64,000 bases of DNA from Bacillus sp. FJAT-50079 (GCF_018343515.1 NZ_JAGYPD010000004.1:434001-498000), one strand, 5' to 3'. Positions 48,839 through 58,877 are shown, counted from the stretch's first letter. Numbers and translations are program-made. Notes: generated from the letters alone by a model not told the origin.

Positions 48839-49909
48839 ATGCAACAGCAACGGTTTCGCATTTTTTACCGAATTGGGATCATCTTATTGATTTTAATTAC
48901 ATTGTATTGCTTACTATTATTAAAACCATTATGGAAACCAATTTTACATATTATGTTTGTTGCGGCTATCCCTTTCTTCATCAGTGCGTTTATCGCATTT
49001 TTATTGCACCCACTCGTTGAGAAGATTCAATTGCTCGGTTTGTCGCGCGGGTGGGCGATTATGACGATCTATACGCTGTTTTTTGGTGGTGCTGGCTATG
49101 GGATTTATTTAGGTATTCCCTTTCTAATCGAGCAGCTTAACGATTTTTCTCAGCGACTGCCGATTCTTGTTGAGCAGTACAAAGAATGGATACAAGGGAT
49201 TCAAGCATCTGCATCAAGATGGCCTGATGGCATTCAAGTACAAATCGATGAGCGAATTACAAAATTTGAGCTTTGGATGAATAAGTTTCTGGAAAAAAGC
49301 ATGGAATCACTCATTGGTTTAGTCAATTTTATGTTCGTGCTTTTAATTATTCCATTTATTTCTTTTTACTTACTTAAAGATATTGAACTTGTAAAAAAAG
49401 CGGCTTGGTATATGACGCCAAAAAAATGGCGGGCGAAAGCAGGAGAATTTATCGGGGCCGTTTATCTTTCTCTTGGCAGTTATGTACGAGGGCAATTCCT
49501 TATTTGTGTGATCGTTGGTGTTGCATCATCCATTGCATTTCTGATCATTCGAATTGATTATCCGATTATTCTTGGATTTATTATTGCAGTGACGAATGTC
49601 ATTCCTTATTTCGGTGCCTTTATTGGTCTGATTCCGGTGCTCGCGATAGCTCTGCTTTCCTCTGTCAAACAAGCGATCTTTGCAACGATCATTGTGTTTA
49701 TTTTACAATTCATCGAAGGAAATATTTTATCTCCATATATTGTTGGGAAGTCATTAGCGATGCACCCATTATTTATCTTCGCCGGATTAATCATCGGCGG
49801 AGAAGTAGCTGGTGTGCTTGGCATGATTATCGCTGTTCCGATTATTGCCGTCATAAAGATTGCAATTGTTCATATGCGTGACCATATGATTTCGACAAAA
49901 TCATCTTAA
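48839..49909 (+). CDS. yrrI: AI-2E family transporter YrrI
   Basis: A 356-residue polytopic membrane protein of the AI-2E (DUF20/PerM) family with about eight helices and a central cytoplasmic amphipathic segment. The family signatures are IIPFISFYLLKD and ITNVIPYFGAFIGLIP-type (here VTNVIPYFGAFIG) near 265. Members have been linked to autoinducer-2 export or Na/H exchange, and the substrate here is unknown. AGGAGGG precedes ATG 48839. A terminator just upstream means it needs readthrough or a promoter I cannot see. Confidence 0.9.
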   Translation: MQQQRFRIFYRIGIILLILITLYCLLLLKPLWKPILHIMFVAAIPFFISAFIAFLLHPLVEKIQLLGLSRGWAIMTIYTLFFGGAGYGIYLGIPFLIEQLNDFSQRLPILVEQYKEWIQGIQASASRWPDGIQVQIDERITKFELWMNKFLEKSMESLIGLVNFMFVLLIIPFISFYLLKDIELVKKAAWYMTPKKWRAKAGEFIGAVYLSLGSYVRGQFLICVIVGVASSIAFLIIRIDYPIILGFIIAVTNVIPYFGAFIGLIPVLAIALLSSVKQAIFATIIVFILQFIEGNILSPYIVGKSLAMHPLFIFAGLIIGGEVAGVLGMIIAVPIIAVIKIAIVHMRDHMISTKSS

Positions 49910-49911
49910 CA

Positions 49912-49940
49912 TTGACAAGATGATCATTCATTTCTATAAT
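49912..49940 (+). promoter_or_regulatory. SigA-type promoter of alaS
   Basis: A consensus TTGACA-N17-TATAAT upstream of the alaS T-box leader. The -35 lies in the loop of a small inverted repeat (ATCATCTT/AAGATGAT) just after yrrI. Confidence 0.9.
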
Positions 49941-50004
49941 TTGACTATATTAGTATCACATTAAGTTATTAATGAACTATAATAATTAACTCAATGAAGG
50001 ATCC

Positions 50005-50228
50005 ATAATGTTAGAAACGATCTGAGCACATCGATGCGCAAGAGAGGAATTTCCTTGGCTGAAAGAAATTCTAGATACTGGCTAACATTCGCTAATCCAG
50101 AGAGCAGCTAATCCCTGCCGTTAACCGCGTTAAGGTTCTGAGATACAAAAGTTTTTCCTTTTGTTAAATCAGGGTGGTACCGCGATCTAAAAGTTTCGCC
50201 CCTGTTCAAGGGGAGAAGCTTTTTTTGT
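50005..50228 (+). promoter_or_regulatory. T-box leader of alaS
   Basis: T-box riboswitch reading tRNA-Ala. ATGTTAG (about 50028) pairs with CTAACAT (50082-50088), and GGAT/ATCC closes the lower stem. The unpaired 3' side between them holds the specifier GCT at 50091-50093, an alanine codon. The T-box AGGGTGGTACCGCG is at 50171-50184, and the terminator GTTTCGCCCCT...AGGGGAGAAGC with T run ends at about 50226. Confidence 0.93.
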
Positions 50229-50240
50229 TTTCTTAAAGAG

Positions 50241-50360
50241 GATGTTCAAAAAGTCCGGTAAAAATGACACATCGAATTTCTTCGTTGGCTTGCTTTTCCG
50301 CTGCTCAAAGCTACGCCGCCTTGAACTTCTCGGTCCTTTTTATCCTCCTTTTTGAACACA
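50241..50360. mobile_element. MITE-like inverted-repeat element, copy A
   Basis: A 120-base element with ends GATGTTCAAAAAGTCC and TTTTTGAACAC forming inverted repeats. The interior reads, on the minus strand, AAGTTCAAGGCGGCG, then GCAGCGGAAAAGCAAGCC and AACGAAGAAATTCGA. It matches copy B at 57235-57481 in inverted orientation. It lies between the T-box terminator and the alaS start, so it becomes part of the alaS mRNA leader. No coding capacity. Confidence 0.85.
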
Positions 50361-50385
50361 CTAATTAAATGGAGGTTTGAAAGAA

Positions 50386-53019
50386 ATGAAAAAATTAACT
50401 GGTTCTCAAATTCGTCAAATGTACTTAGACTTTTTTAAAGAAAAAGGGCATCAAGTTGAACCAAGTGCATCACTCGTTCCCCACGATGATCCAACCTTAT
50501 TATGGATTAATAGTGGAGTAGCAACATTAAAGAAATACTTTGATGGACGGGAGATTCCTGAAAATCCACGGATCGTAAATGCGCAAAAATCAATTAGAAC
50601 GAATGATATTGAAAATGTCGGGAAAACAGCAAGACATCATACGTTTTTTGAAATGCTCGGTAATTTCTCAATCGGGGATTATTTTAAGGAAGAAGCGATT
50701 GAATGGGCATGGGAATTTTTAATAAGTCCGAAGTGGATCGGATTTGAGGAAGAAAAGCTTTCAGTGACGATCCACCCGGAAGATGAAGAAGCATTTGAGT
50801 TATGGAATAAAAAAATTGGCTTGCCAAAAGAGCGAATCATTCGCCTTGAGGAGAACTTCTGGGATATTGGTGAAGGTCCAAGCGGCCCGAATACAGAAAT
50901 CTTCTATGATCGTGGACCTGAATTTGGCGATGATCCGAATGATCCAGAATTATTTCCTGGTGGAGAAAATGAACGCTATTTAGAAATTTGGAATCTCGTC
51001 TTTTCTCAATTTAATCATAATCCAGACGGCACCTATACACCGCTGCCAAAGAAAAATATTGATACAGGGATGGGCTTAGAGCGAATGGCATCGGTTGTGC
51101 AAAATGTTCCGACGAATTTCGACACAGATTTATTTTTACCAATTATCCATGCAACAGAAAAAATATCGGGTGTTCAGTACGGTAAGGGTGAAGAAACAGA
51201 TACTGCATTTAAAGTGATCGCTGACCATATTCGTACGGTTGCATTTGCTGTTGCTGATGGAGCATTGCCATCCAATGAAGGACGTGGCTATGTGTTAAGA
51301 CGTTTGCTGCGCCGTGCTGTACGGTTTGCGAAAACAATTAACATTGATCAACCGTTTATGTATCAGCTCGTACCTGTTGTAGGCGATGTGATGAAAGATT
51401 ATTATCCGAATGTCGTTGAAAAAACAGAATTTGTGCAACGTGTCATTAAAAACGAGGAAGAACGTTTCCACGAAACATTACATGATGGGCTTGAGATTTT
51501 AGCGGCCGTCATTCAAAAAGCGAAAGCGGAAAGAAGCAATGTCATTGCGGGCTCCGAAGTATTTAAGCTTTATGATACGTATGGCTTCCCTGTCGAATTA
51601 ACAGAAGAGTATGCGGAAGATGAACAGATGATTTTGGATCATGAAGGCTTTGAGAAAGCAATGGCTGAACAAAGAGAGCGTGCGCGTGCAGCTCGTCAAG
51701 ATACTGGCTCGATGCAAGTGCAAGGTGGAATTCTCGGTGAATTAAAAATGCCGAGCGAATTTATTGGTTATGATCAACTAGCTGTTGAAACGACAATTAG
51801 TGCAATGGTGAAGAATGACGAGCTTGTCGAAGAGGCTCAGCAAGGGGATGAAATTCAATTTATTTTGGAGAAAACTCCATTCTATGCTGAAAGTGGCGGA
51901 CAAATAGCTGACAAAGGTATATTAAAAGCAGAGGGCTTGCTCATTGAAGTGACGGAAGTCCAAAAGGCACCAAATGGGCAAAATCTCCATTCAGCCATTG
52001 TTAAAGAGGGCACTGTACAAACGGGTATGAAAGTGAACGCCGAAGTTGATGAAGAGAAGCGTAGAAATGTTATTAAGAACCATACGGCAACACATTTACT
52101 TCATCAAGCATTGAAGGATGTTCTTGGCGTTCACGTTAACCAAGCAGGATCTCTCGTTGGTCCAGAAAGACTTCGTTTTGACTTCTCACATTTTGGTCAG
52201 GTTCAGCCTGAAGAGCTTGAACGGATTGAACAAATCGTAAATGGGAGAATTTGGGCTAATATTGCTGTTGACACACAATATAAAAGCCTTGACGAAGCAA
52301 AAGCGATGGGAGCAATGGCTTTATTTGGCGAAAAATATGGTAGCATCGTTCGGGTCGTTTCCATTGGGGATTATAGCCTTGAATTATGTGGTGGCTGTCA
52401 TGTGACCAATACTTCAGCGATCGGTTTGTTTAAAATCGTGTCCGAAGGTGGGATTGGTGCAGGAACAAGAAGAATTGAGGCTGTAACAGGTGAAGGGGCA
52501 TTTCATTTAATGAATGAAGAAATTGCAAGACTTCAACAAGTTGCTCAGCTTTTAAAAGCGAAGCCAAAAGAAATCGTCCATCGTGCTGAAGCTTTGCTTA
52601 GTGAAATGAAGGAGCTTCAACGTGAAAATGAATCGTTGACGGCAAAATTAGCAAATATTGAAGCAGGAAGCATATTGGATCATATACAAGAAGTAGATGG
52701 GGTAAACGTCATTGCAAATCAAGTTCAAGCTGCTGATATGAACACACTTCGCAATATGGCAGACGATTTAAAACAAAAACTGGGCTCTGGTGTCGTCGTC
52801 CTTGGTTCGGCACAAGGTGATAAAGTGAACATCATCGCTGCGGTGACAAAAGATTTAATTGATAAAGGCTACCATGCCGGGAAACTTGTGAAAGAAGTCG
52901 CATCACGTTGCGGCGGCGGTGGTGGCGGCCGTCCGGATATGGCGCAAGCTGGAGGGAAAAAACCTGAGCAATTGGAAGAAGCTCTTTCATATGTAACAGA
53001 ATGGATAAAATCCGTTTGA
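50386..53019 (+). CDS. alaS: Alanyl-tRNA synthetase
   Basis: Class II synthetase charging and editing tRNA-Ala. The 877-residue enzyme shows the catalytic domain ([17 protein letters not shown]..., [13 protein letters not shown]), the editing-domain zinc motif HTATHLLH and CGGCHVTNT, and a C-Ala domain with a glycine-rich [18 protein letters not shown] near the end. GGAGGT lies nine bases before ATG 50386. Regulated by the T-box upstream, from which it is separated by a MITE-like insertion. Confidence 0.98.
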   Translation: MKKLTGSQIRQMYLDFFKEKGHQVEPSASLVPHDDPTLLWINSGVATLKKYFDGREIPENPRIVNAQKSIRTNDIENVGKTARHHTFFEMLGNFSIGDYFKEEAIEWAWEFLISPKWIGFEEEKLSVTIHPEDEEAFELWNKKIGLPKERIIRLEENFWDIGEGPSGPNTEIFYDRGPEFGDDPNDPELFPGGENERYLEIWNLVFSQFNHNPDGTYTPLPKKNIDTGMGLERMASVVQNVPTNFDTDLFLPIIHATEKISGVQYGKGEETDTAFKVIADHIRTVAFAVADGALPSNEGRGYVLRRLLRRAVRFAKTINIDQPFMYQLVPVVGDVMKDYYPNVVEKTEFVQRVIKNEEERFHETLHDGLEILAAVIQKAKAERSNVIAGSEVFKLYDTYGFPVELTEEYAEDEQMILDHEGFEKAMAEQRERARAARQDTGSMQVQGGILGELKMPSEFIGYDQLAVETTISAMVKNDELVEEAQQGDEIQFILEKTPFYAESGGQIADKGILKAEGLLIEVTEVQKAPNGQNLHSAIVKEGTVQTGMKVNAEVDEEKRRNVIKNHTATHLLHQALKDVLGVHVNQAGSLVGPERLRFDFSHFGQVQPEELERIEQIVNGRIWANIAVDTQYKSLDEAKAMGAMALFGEKYGSIVRVVSIGDYSLELCGGCHVTNTSAIGLFKIVSEGGIGAGTRRIEAVTGEGAFHLMNEEIARLQQVAQLLKAKPKEIVHRAEALLSEMKELQRENESLTAKLANIEAGSILDHIQEVDGVNVIANQVQAADMNTLRNMADDLKQKLGSGVVVLGSAQGDKVNIIAAVTKDLIDKGYHAGKLVKEVASRCGGGGGGRPDMAQAGGKKPEQLEEALSYVTEWIKSV

Positions 53020-53104
53020 TTCGTCGCCCGAATCATGTACAATGGAAGAAGGAATGTTAATCTGACCTATCTATCAATGGTATGTCGTAAGAGAGGTGTT
53101 GTAA

Positions 53105-53371
53105 ATGAGCTCTTTTGATAAAACGATGCGTTTTGATTTTCAAGAAGATCCGATCGAACATGATGTCAAAGAGGTACTGCTGCATGTTCATAGAGCTCTT
53201 CAAGAAAAGGGCTATCATCCAATCAATCAAATTGTAGGTTATTTATTATCAGGAGATCCGGCGTATATCCCGAGACATCAAGATGCGCGTAATATTATGA
53301 GAAAACTAGAACGTGATGAAATCATCGAAGAATTAGTGAAATCGTATCTAAAACAGCATCGTGAGGGATAA
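53105..53371 (+). CDS. ireB: IreB family regulatory phosphoprotein
   Basis: An 88-residue DUF965 protein (YrzL in B. subtilis) with the core [21 protein letters not shown] and [20 protein letters not shown]. In Enterococcus the homologue IreB is phosphorylated by a PASTA kinase and affects cephalosporin resistance; in Bacillus its function is less clear. AGAGAGGTG precedes the ATG. It starts the ireB-ruvX-yrzB operon downstream of alaS. Confidence 0.92.
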   Translation: MSSFDKTMRFDFQEDPIEHDVKEVLLHVHRALQEKGYHPINQIVGYLLSGDPAYIPRHQDARNIMRKLERDEIIEELVKSYLKQHREG

Positions 53372-53374
53372 TGA

Positions 53375-53791
53375 ATGAGAGTGATGGGCCTTGATGTTGG
53401 ATCCAAAACAGTTGGCGTAGCAATTAGTGACGAAATGGGCTGGACGGCTCAAGGCCTCGAAACAATTGCCATCGATGAGAATAGAAAAAGGTTTGGATTC
53501 GAACGAATTGGTGAAATTATTAAAGAATATAGTGTAAGCAAAATCATTGTCGGACTCCCGAAAAACATGAATAATACAATTGGGCCAAGGGGAGAAGCTT
53601 CACAACAGTATGCCGAACAGTTGGAAGAACAATTTCAGCTACCAGTCATCTTATGGGATGAACGCTTAAGCACAATGGCAGCAGAACGGGTCTTGCTTGA
53701 GGCGGATGTTAGTAGAAAAAAGCGGAAGAAAGTCATTGATAAAATGGCAGCATCAATGATTTTGCAAGGATTTTTAGATAGTCAATCTTAA
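53375..53791 (+). CDS. ruvX: RuvX/YqgF family Holliday junction resolvase-like protein
   Basis: RNase H-fold protein (YrrK) implicated in rRNA 5'-end processing and proposed as a junction resolvase. The 138 residues contain the first catalytic Asp in [30 protein letters not shown], and the WDERLST motif with the further acidic residues. It starts three bases after ireB; GAGGG lies just upstream. Confidence 0.94.
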   Translation: MRVMGLDVGSKTVGVAISDEMGWTAQGLETIAIDENRKRFGFERIGEIIKEYSVSKIIVGLPKNMNNTIGPRGEASQQYAEQLEEQFQLPVILWDERLSTMAAERVLLEADVSRKKRKKVIDKMAASMILQGFLDSQS

Positions 53792-53803
53792 TGAGGTGAA
53801 AAA

Positions 53804-54088
53804 ATGGAAAACGCTGAAAAATATATTACAGTAATAAATGAAGATGGCAACGAGGAATTACACGAAATCCTCTTCACGTTTGATTCGGATGAATTTGAAA
53901 AATCATATGTGCTTTATTATCCAGTAGGTGCGGAAGAAGATGAAAATGAAGAAATCGAAATCCATGCTTCTGCATATGTTCAAAATGAAGAAGGCGAAGA
54001 AGGAAGCTTACAGCCGATCGAAACGGATGAAGAGTGGGATTTGATCGAAGAAATGTTAAACACATTTCTTGCAGAAGAGGAAGAATAA
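53804..54088 (+). CDS. yrzB: DUF1292 acidic protein YrzB
   Basis: A 94-residue, very acidic protein with [20 protein letters not shown] and [11 protein letters not shown], the core of DUF1292. The function is unknown. It is the last gene of ireB-ruvX-yrzB and is followed by tandem terminators. Confidence 0.92.
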   Translation: MENAEKYITVINEDGNEELHEILFTFDSDEFEKSYVLYYPVGAEEDENEEIEIHASAYVQNEEGEEGSLQPIETDEEWDLIEEMLNTFLAEEEE

Positions 54089-54108
54089 AAAAAACGGGCC
54101 GTTTTTTT
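54088..54108 (+). terminator. Rho-independent terminator after yrzB
   Basis: AAAAAAACG pairs with CGTTTTTTT around three bases. It starts at the last base of the yrzB stop codon. Confidence 0.85.
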
Positions 54109-54145
54109 GAGGCAGTTGAAAAATTCAAGTGTAAGTAAAGTTAAG

Positions 54146-54189
54146 AAGGAGTCGGTCCGTTCAAATTTGAACGAATCGACTCCCTTTTT
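54146..54189 (+). terminator. Second strong terminator downstream of yrzB
   Basis: AAGGAGTCG and CGACTCCCTT, with CGTTCAAA/TTTGAACG inside, form a long nearly perfect stem followed by TTTTT. No gene lies between it and the first terminator. Confidence 0.85.
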
Positions 54190-54329
54190 GATCTTATTCA
54201 ATTCATAAGATTATCATTTACTTTACTACGAGCATCATAGTTGTATCTTGTTTTTTTTATGTCAAATAGACTTACTTATAAGCTACATAAGATAGTGATC
54301 TATTCCACGATGATATTTTCCACTTTATA

Positions 54330-54500
54330 TGCGTGAGTTCGGGTGATGGAGTGCGACAACTCCCCCGCAAAAGCTTTTTTAAGTCGGCCACAACAGCTTC
54401 GTGTCCAACATTTCCTAACTTCCGATCGGAACGGAAATCCACCGTTCTAGCGTAATCTGATTCAATAGACTTTTTCTCTGGGATCGTTTTTTAGGGCCCG
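54330..54500. repeat. Degenerate repeat region upstream of mltG
   Basis: GC-richer stretch with GATGGAGTGCGACAACTCCC and, at 54392-54411, GCTTCGTGTCCAACATTTCC, which resembles GCTTCGTGACCAACATCCTG in the repeat at 25180. It is probably a decayed copy. The remainder of 54190-54660 shows no gene. Confidence 0.35.
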
Positions 54501-54630
54501 CTTTTGTATAGCTAGCTTCCAAAGGAAACCCAACTAACAAAATGTCATCGTTAACCCTTGATTCTCCTGTGATTCCGATTCACGAGCCCGTTTTTGTTCA
54601 TATTTCGAATGAATTCGCCAAAAAATATAG

Positions 54631-54636
54631 TATAAT
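54631..54636 (+). promoter_or_regulatory. Possible -10 of mltG
   Basis: TATAAT, 47 bases before the GTG start, without a convincing -35. Confidence 0.35.
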
Positions 54637-54682
54637 GGACAAAGTGTATCGATAGAATCTATGAATTGAGGGGGTAACCTCC

Positions 54683-55846
54683 GTGGGGAATGAGGAAAAA
54701 CAAGAAAAAGATATAAAGGCAATCATGAGAAATAATTTGCTCGAGAGACGAAATGAGGCGAAAATCATTAGAAAAATAGTAGCGATTATTGCACTTATTT
54801 TTATTTTAAGCGCTGCTGGTGTAGGAATTGGTGGGTATATATATATTAAATCTGCATTACAGCCATTAGACGCTAATAACAATAAACCAATCGATATTGA
54901 AGTGCCAATCGGATCTTCTTCGACATCAATCGGAAAACTACTGGAGAAGCAGGGCATTATAAAAAACGGTACGATTTTTAAGTATTATGTTAAATTTAAT
55001 AATATTTCTGGGTTTCAAGCGGGGAATTACGCAATGACTCCTTCGATGACATTAGAAGAAATTAGTCAAACCTTGCAATCGGGCACACTCGTGAGAGAAG
55101 CGTTATTTAAAATAACAATTCCGGAAGGGCTTAATTTAGCACAAATTGCGGAGAGCATTGCCAAACAAATTGATATGACTCCCGAAGAAATTACGAAACA
55201 ACTGGACGATCCGGAATATTTGCAAACTTTAATTGAAAAATATCCCGATATATTAACAGCCGATATGTTGAATGAGCAAGTGATGCACCCGCTTGAAGGG
55301 TATCTTTTCCCGGCAACCTATCCATTTTACGAGGAGAAGCCATCCCTTGATTTTATTATTAATGAAATGTTAAAACAGACAGAGAAAGTGATAGCGAAAT
55401 ACACAGAGTTGATTGAAGAAGAACAAAAATCGGTTCATGAAGTGCTTACAATGGCATCTTTAATCGAAAAGGAAGCAACGGCCAAAGCCGATCGCCATAT
55501 GATTTCTAGCGTATTTTATAATAGAATTAAAAGTGAAATGCCCCTCCAAACTGACCCAACTGTCGCTTATGCACATGGAAAACATTTGGAGCGGACATTG
55601 TACGAGCATTTAGAAATCGATTCACCGTATAATACGTATGCCAATAAAGGTTTACCGCCAGGGCCAATTGCTAATGCTGGCGAGTCTTCAATCGAGGCTG
55701 CACTTAATCCGGCTGATAGCGATTATTTATACTTTTTAGCAGAGTATGGATCGGGAGAGGTCCATTATTCAAAAACGCTTGAAGAACATAACGCTCTAAA
55801 AGAAAAGTATATTACGAATAAAAGAAACGAAGCAGGTGAATCGTAA
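54683..55846 (+). CDS. mltG: Endolytic murein transglycosylase MltG
   Basis: YceG-like membrane-anchored lytic transglycosylase that cuts nascent glycan strands. The 387-residue protein has a charged cytoplasmic N-terminus, one helix (about 36-55, IVAIIALIFILSAAGVGIGG), a LysM-like segment (about 72-140) and the YceG catalytic domain with the essential Glu in MASLIEKEA and MPLQTDPTVAYAHG. GTG 54683 follows GAGGGGG. It is directly followed by yrrM. Confidence 0.94.
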   Translation: MGNEEKQEKDIKAIMRNNLLERRNEAKIIRKIVAIIALIFILSAAGVGIGGYIYIKSALQPLDANNNKPIDIEVPIGSSSTSIGKLLEKQGIIKNGTIFKYYVKFNNISGFQAGNYAMTPSMTLEEISQTLQSGTLVREALFKITIPEGLNLAQIAESIAKQIDMTPEEITKQLDDPEYLQTLIEKYPDILTADMLNEQVMHPLEGYLFPATYPFYEEKPSLDFIINEMLKQTEKVIAKYTELIEEEQKSVHEVLTMASLIEKEATAKADRHMISSVFYNRIKSEMPLQTDPTVAYAHGKHLERTLYEHLEIDSPYNTYANKGLPPGPIANAGESSIEAALNPADSDYLYFLAEYGSGEVHYSKTLEEHNALKEKYITNKRNEAGES

Positions 55847-55847
55847 G

Positions 55848-56498
55848 ATGAATGAGCGAATCAACGATTATCTTGAACAACTCGTTCCGAAAAGGAGTGA
55901 TTTTTTTCAAGAGCTTGAGCAGTTTGCGGCTGAACATCGAGTGCCGATTATGGAGCCGGCCGGAATTGAAGTGCTGCTGCAACTATTGCGAATACAGCAA
56001 CCAAAGATGATTTTAGAAATCGGGACAGCGATCGGCTACTCTGCGTTAAGAATCGCTACGGCCTTACCTAATTCAAAAATTGTGACGATCGAATTAGATG
56101 AAAGCAGATATGAACAGGCAATCGCAAATATTTCTCGGGCAAACATGGAGGGTCGAATAACTGTACTCAAAGGGAATGCTCTTGACCTTTATGAGGAAGT
56201 CGCGCAACAAGGACGGTTTGATGCGATTTTTATCGATGCGGCAAAAGGGCAGTACACGAAATTCTTCGAAATGTATTGTCAGTTACTAACAGATCGCGGA
56301 TGTGTGTATACTGATAATGTTCTTTTCAAAGGAATCGTTGCCCATCAACAAACGGAAAATAAACGATGGCTAAAAATTGCTGAAAAAATCCGGACGTTTA
56401 ATCAATGGTTAATGGATCATCCTGACTATGAGACGGCAATTATTCCAGCTGGTGATGGTTTAGCGATTAGCACAAAAAAGCAGTTGGATGAAAAGTGA
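55848..56498 (+). CDS. yrrM: SAM-dependent O-methyltransferase YrrM
   Basis: A 216-residue class I methyltransferase of the O-methyltransferase family 3. The SAM-binding motif is ILEIGTAIGYSALRIA, followed by VTIELDE and FDAIFIDAAKGQY. B. subtilis YrrM (TrmR) methylates 5-hydroxyuridine in tRNA, a plausible role here. ATG 55848 lies eight bases after CAGGTGA and one base after the mltG stop. yrrN and yrrO, which follow in B. subtilis, are absent. Confidence 0.93.
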   Translation: MNERINDYLEQLVPKRSDFFQELEQFAAEHRVPIMEPAGIEVLLQLLRIQQPKMILEIGTAIGYSALRIATALPNSKIVTIELDESRYEQAIANISRANMEGRITVLKGNALDLYEEVAQQGRFDAIFIDAAKGQYTKFFEMYCQLLTDRGCVYTDNVLFKGIVAHQQTENKRWLKIAEKIRTFNQWLMDHPDYETAIIPAGDGLAISTKKQLDEK

Positions 56499-56508
56499 GG
56501 TCGTATAG

Positions 56509-57144
56509 ATGAAGCGGAAACCCGTTATAATTGGAGTCGCGGGCGGCTCTGGCTCGGGAAAAACGAGTGTGACAAAATCAATTTACGAAAATTTTAAAGG
56601 ACATTCCATTCTCGTAATCGAGCAAGATTATTATTATAGGGATCAATCACATCTTCCATTCGAAGAACGATTGAAGACGAATTACGATCATCCATTTGCC
56701 TTTGATAATGATTTATTAATCGAACAGCTTGAAAAATTAATTGATTACGAAGCAATTGAAAAGCCTGTGTACGACTATGCGATGCATACACGATCAGCAG
56801 AAACGATTCATGTAGAACCAAAAGATGTGATCATTCTTGAAGGAATTTTAGTATTAGAAGATGTAAGATTGCGCAACTTAATGGATATTAAGCTTTATGT
56901 CGATACAGACTCGGATTTACGAATCATCCGCCGTTTGCTTCGCGACATAAAAGAGCGAGGCAGATCAATTGATTCTGTCGTTACACAGTATGTGAATGTT
57001 GTGAGGCCAATGCATAACCAATTCATTGAACCGACGAAGCGATATGCAGATGTCATCATTCCAGAAGGTGGGCAAAATCATGTTGCTATTGACTTACTGA
57101 CAACAAAGATACAAACTATTCTTGAACAAAAGGCATTTTTGTAA
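56509..57144 (+). CDS. udk: Uridine kinase
   Basis: Phosphorylates uridine and cytidine in pyrimidine salvage. The 211-residue P-loop kinase has [13 protein letters not shown] near residue 8, DYYYRD with the substrate Asp, [12 protein letters not shown] and the lid [14 protein letters not shown]. It follows yrrM after ten bases. A GC-rich hairpin, CGCGCC/GGGCGCG, lies about 50 bases downstream without a T run. Confidence 0.96.
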   Translation: MKRKPVIIGVAGGSGSGKTSVTKSIYENFKGHSILVIEQDYYYRDQSHLPFEERLKTNYDHPFAFDNDLLIEQLEKLIDYEAIEKPVYDYAMHTRSAETIHVEPKDVIILEGILVLEDVRLRNLMDIKLYVDTDSDLRIIRRLLRDIKERGRSIDSVVTQYVNVVRPMHNQFIEPTKRYADVIIPEGGQNHVAIDLLTTKIQTILEQKAFL

Positions 57145-57234
57145 TACGATAGCATAGATAACTAATATATGTATTGGCATGAATCGGAGGCGCGCCTATC
57201 ATAGGGCGCGTTATCATGTATTACATACAAGTGA

Positions 57235-57481
57235 GTGTTCAAAATGGAGGATAAAAAGGACCAAGAAGTTCAAGGCGGCGCAGCTTTTTGCAGCAGACTT
57301 GTACAGGATGTACTGACTTCCATGTTGCCCATAGGATGTGGGAGGTTTTAACGGAAGTCCCGCTCTCGCTGTATAACGTACTTGCACGTAGGGAAAGTGA
57401 TTTTCTTTTCCAAGGGGCGAAAAAGCAAGCCAACGAAGAAATTCGACGTGTCATTTTTTATAGTACTTTTTGAACAACATC
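57235..57481. mobile_element. MITE-like inverted-repeat element, copy B (enlarged)
   Basis: Same family as 50241-50360: begins GTGTTCAAAATGGAGGATAA, then AAGTTCAAGGCGGCGCAGC, and ends AAAGCAAGCCAACGAAGAAA...TTTTTGAACAAC. Between the two conserved blocks it carries about 120 extra bases (57289-57415) with two hairpins, GTAC...GTAC (57301-57312) and GACTTCC...CCCATAGGATGTGGG...GGAAGTC (57315-57359). It lies between udk and greA and has no genuine coding capacity. Confidence 0.82.
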
Positions 57482-57531
57482 TACAAAAACATCCGCTTGT
57501 CGGATGGTGAATGAATAAGGAGTGAAGGGAT

Positions 57532-58008
57532 TTGGCAACGGAAAAAGTATTTCCAATGACAGAAGCCGGAAAAGCAAAGCTTGAACAGGAGCTTGAGCAT
57601 TTAAAATCGGTGAAAAGAAAAGAAGTAGTAGAAAGAATTAAAATTGCAAGAAGTTTTGGAGACCTATCGGAAAACTCTGAATATGATTCTGCAAAAGAAG
57701 AGCAAGCGTTTGTGGAGGGAAGAATTACAACTCTGGAAAATATGATTCGCAATGCGAAAATTATTAAAGAAGATGAATTAAATTCGGATACGGTTACCCT
57801 TGGAAAAACGGTAACGTTCATTGAGCTTCCAGACGGAGATGAGGAAACATACACAATTGTTGGAAGCGCTGAAGCGGATCCATTTGAGGGGAAAATTTCC
57901 AATGATTCACCAATCGCTAAAAGTCTGCTCGGTCACAAGGTTGGGCAAGAAGTAAATGTTCAAACACCTGGCGGCGAAATGAGAGTAAGACTACTTACAA
58001 TTAGTTAA
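57532..58008 (+). CDS. greA: Transcription elongation factor GreA
   Basis: Rescues backtracked RNA polymerase by promoting transcript cleavage. The 158-residue protein has the N-terminal coiled coil (about 10-75) with the acidic tip residues in [19 protein letters not shown], and the C-terminal FKBP-like domain with [16 protein letters not shown]. It starts at TTG 57532 behind AAGGAGTGAAGGG. Strong terminator after the stop. Confidence 0.97.
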   Translation: MATEKVFPMTEAGKAKLEQELEHLKSVKRKEVVERIKIARSFGDLSENSEYDSAKEEQAFVEGRITTLENMIRNAKIIKEDELNSDTVTLGKTVTFIELPDGDEETYTIVGSAEADPFEGKISNDSPIAKSLLGHKVGQEVNVQTPGGEMRVRLLTIS

Positions 58009-58012
58009 GCGC

Positions 58013-58053
58013 AATAAAGGTTCAAATCTTTTTGATTTGAACCTTTATTTTTT
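58013..58053 (+). terminator. Rho-independent terminator after greA
   Basis: AATAAAGGTTCAAATC pairs perfectly with GATTTGAACCTTTATT, followed by T residues. Confidence 0.96.
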
Positions 58054-58166
58054 ACGGAATTTGACGATTATCTCCTTGTTTATCGCCATAGACATAGGAG
58101 AGATTGAATGAAAAATCAAGTTGCTAAAGTCAGGCATGTTTTCTTATTTATGTTTTCCTTTTTCCA

Positions 58167-58175
58167 TGATATGAT
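58167..58175 (+). promoter_or_regulatory. Extended -10 promoter of yrrS
   Basis: TGA-TATGAT, 22 bases before the ATG. Confidence 0.5.
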
Positions 58176-58197
58176 AAAAAAGATGGAGGGGATTTAT

Positions 58198-58854
58198 ATG
58201 CCAAGCGAATTTAATCATTCTGGCCAACGTTATGAGCGCCGGGCAAAACGTAGAAAAACAAATATTATATTAAATACATTAATTGCGATCGTTATTATTT
58301 TAATATTTATTGTTGCTTACAATATATTTATTGCTGGCGATACGAATAAAGAGAAAGCAGCGACTCAGGCAAATACAGAAAAAATAGAAGGAAATCATAA
58401 AAATAAACCAAAGGATTCGAAGGAATCGGCTGGAAAAGATGGGCAAGCGGAAGAGTCAAAATCAGAAAATGATGATCAGCAATCAAGTGAAGAATCATCA
58501 GGGCTCATTGAAGAAGAAGGCGATGAACCAAACGTCGAAAAAGTAATCATTAATCCAAATTGGCAGCCGATTGGGACACAACAAACAGCAGGCCATGAGC
58601 CGTCTTCTCAGCAAGGATCAGCTGATTGGAATGAAAAAGTAGCAGCCGTATCTTATGCTGTCAACATTCCGGTAGACCAAATGACGTTATGGTGGCTTGA
58701 GCGTGGCGACGATCCAGAAAATCAGGCCATTGCGACGGTATCTTCAAGAGGTGCTGGATCGGATGTGTATCGAGTGCATATTGAGTGGGTAGACGGTGAA
58801 GGCTGGAAACCGACCGTTGTGAAAAAATTAATTGAAAACGATCGAAAATCATAG
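58198..58854 (+). CDS. yrrS: DUF1510 membrane-anchored protein YrrS
   Basis: A 218-residue protein with a basic cytoplasmic start (RYERRAKRRKTN), one helix (about 20-42, ILNTLIAIVIILIFIVAYNIF), an acidic Ser/Glu/Lys linker (about 50-120) and a C-terminal DUF1510 domain (about 135-218) with YAVNIPVDQMTLWWLERGDDP. In B. subtilis yrrS is cotranscribed with the penicillin-binding protein gene pbpI; that gene is absent here. GGAGGGG precedes ATG 58198. Confidence 0.88.
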   Translation: MPSEFNHSGQRYERRAKRRKTNIILNTLIAIVIILIFIVAYNIFIAGDTNKEKAATQANTEKIEGNHKNKPKDSKESAGKDGQAEESKSENDDQQSSEESSGLIEEEGDEPNVEKVIINPNWQPIGTQQTAGHEPSSQQGSADWNEKVAAVSYAVNIPVDQMTLWWLERGDDPENQAIATVSSRGAGSDVYRVHIEWVDGEGWKPTVVKKLIENDRKS

Positions 58855-58877
58855 TCAACTGAAAAGGGGTATCCGTG

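Noticed and set aside
57239-57902. Open frames across the udk-greA gap and opposite greA
   Set aside because: They cover the MITE-like element or are antisense shadows of greA. No family resemblance.
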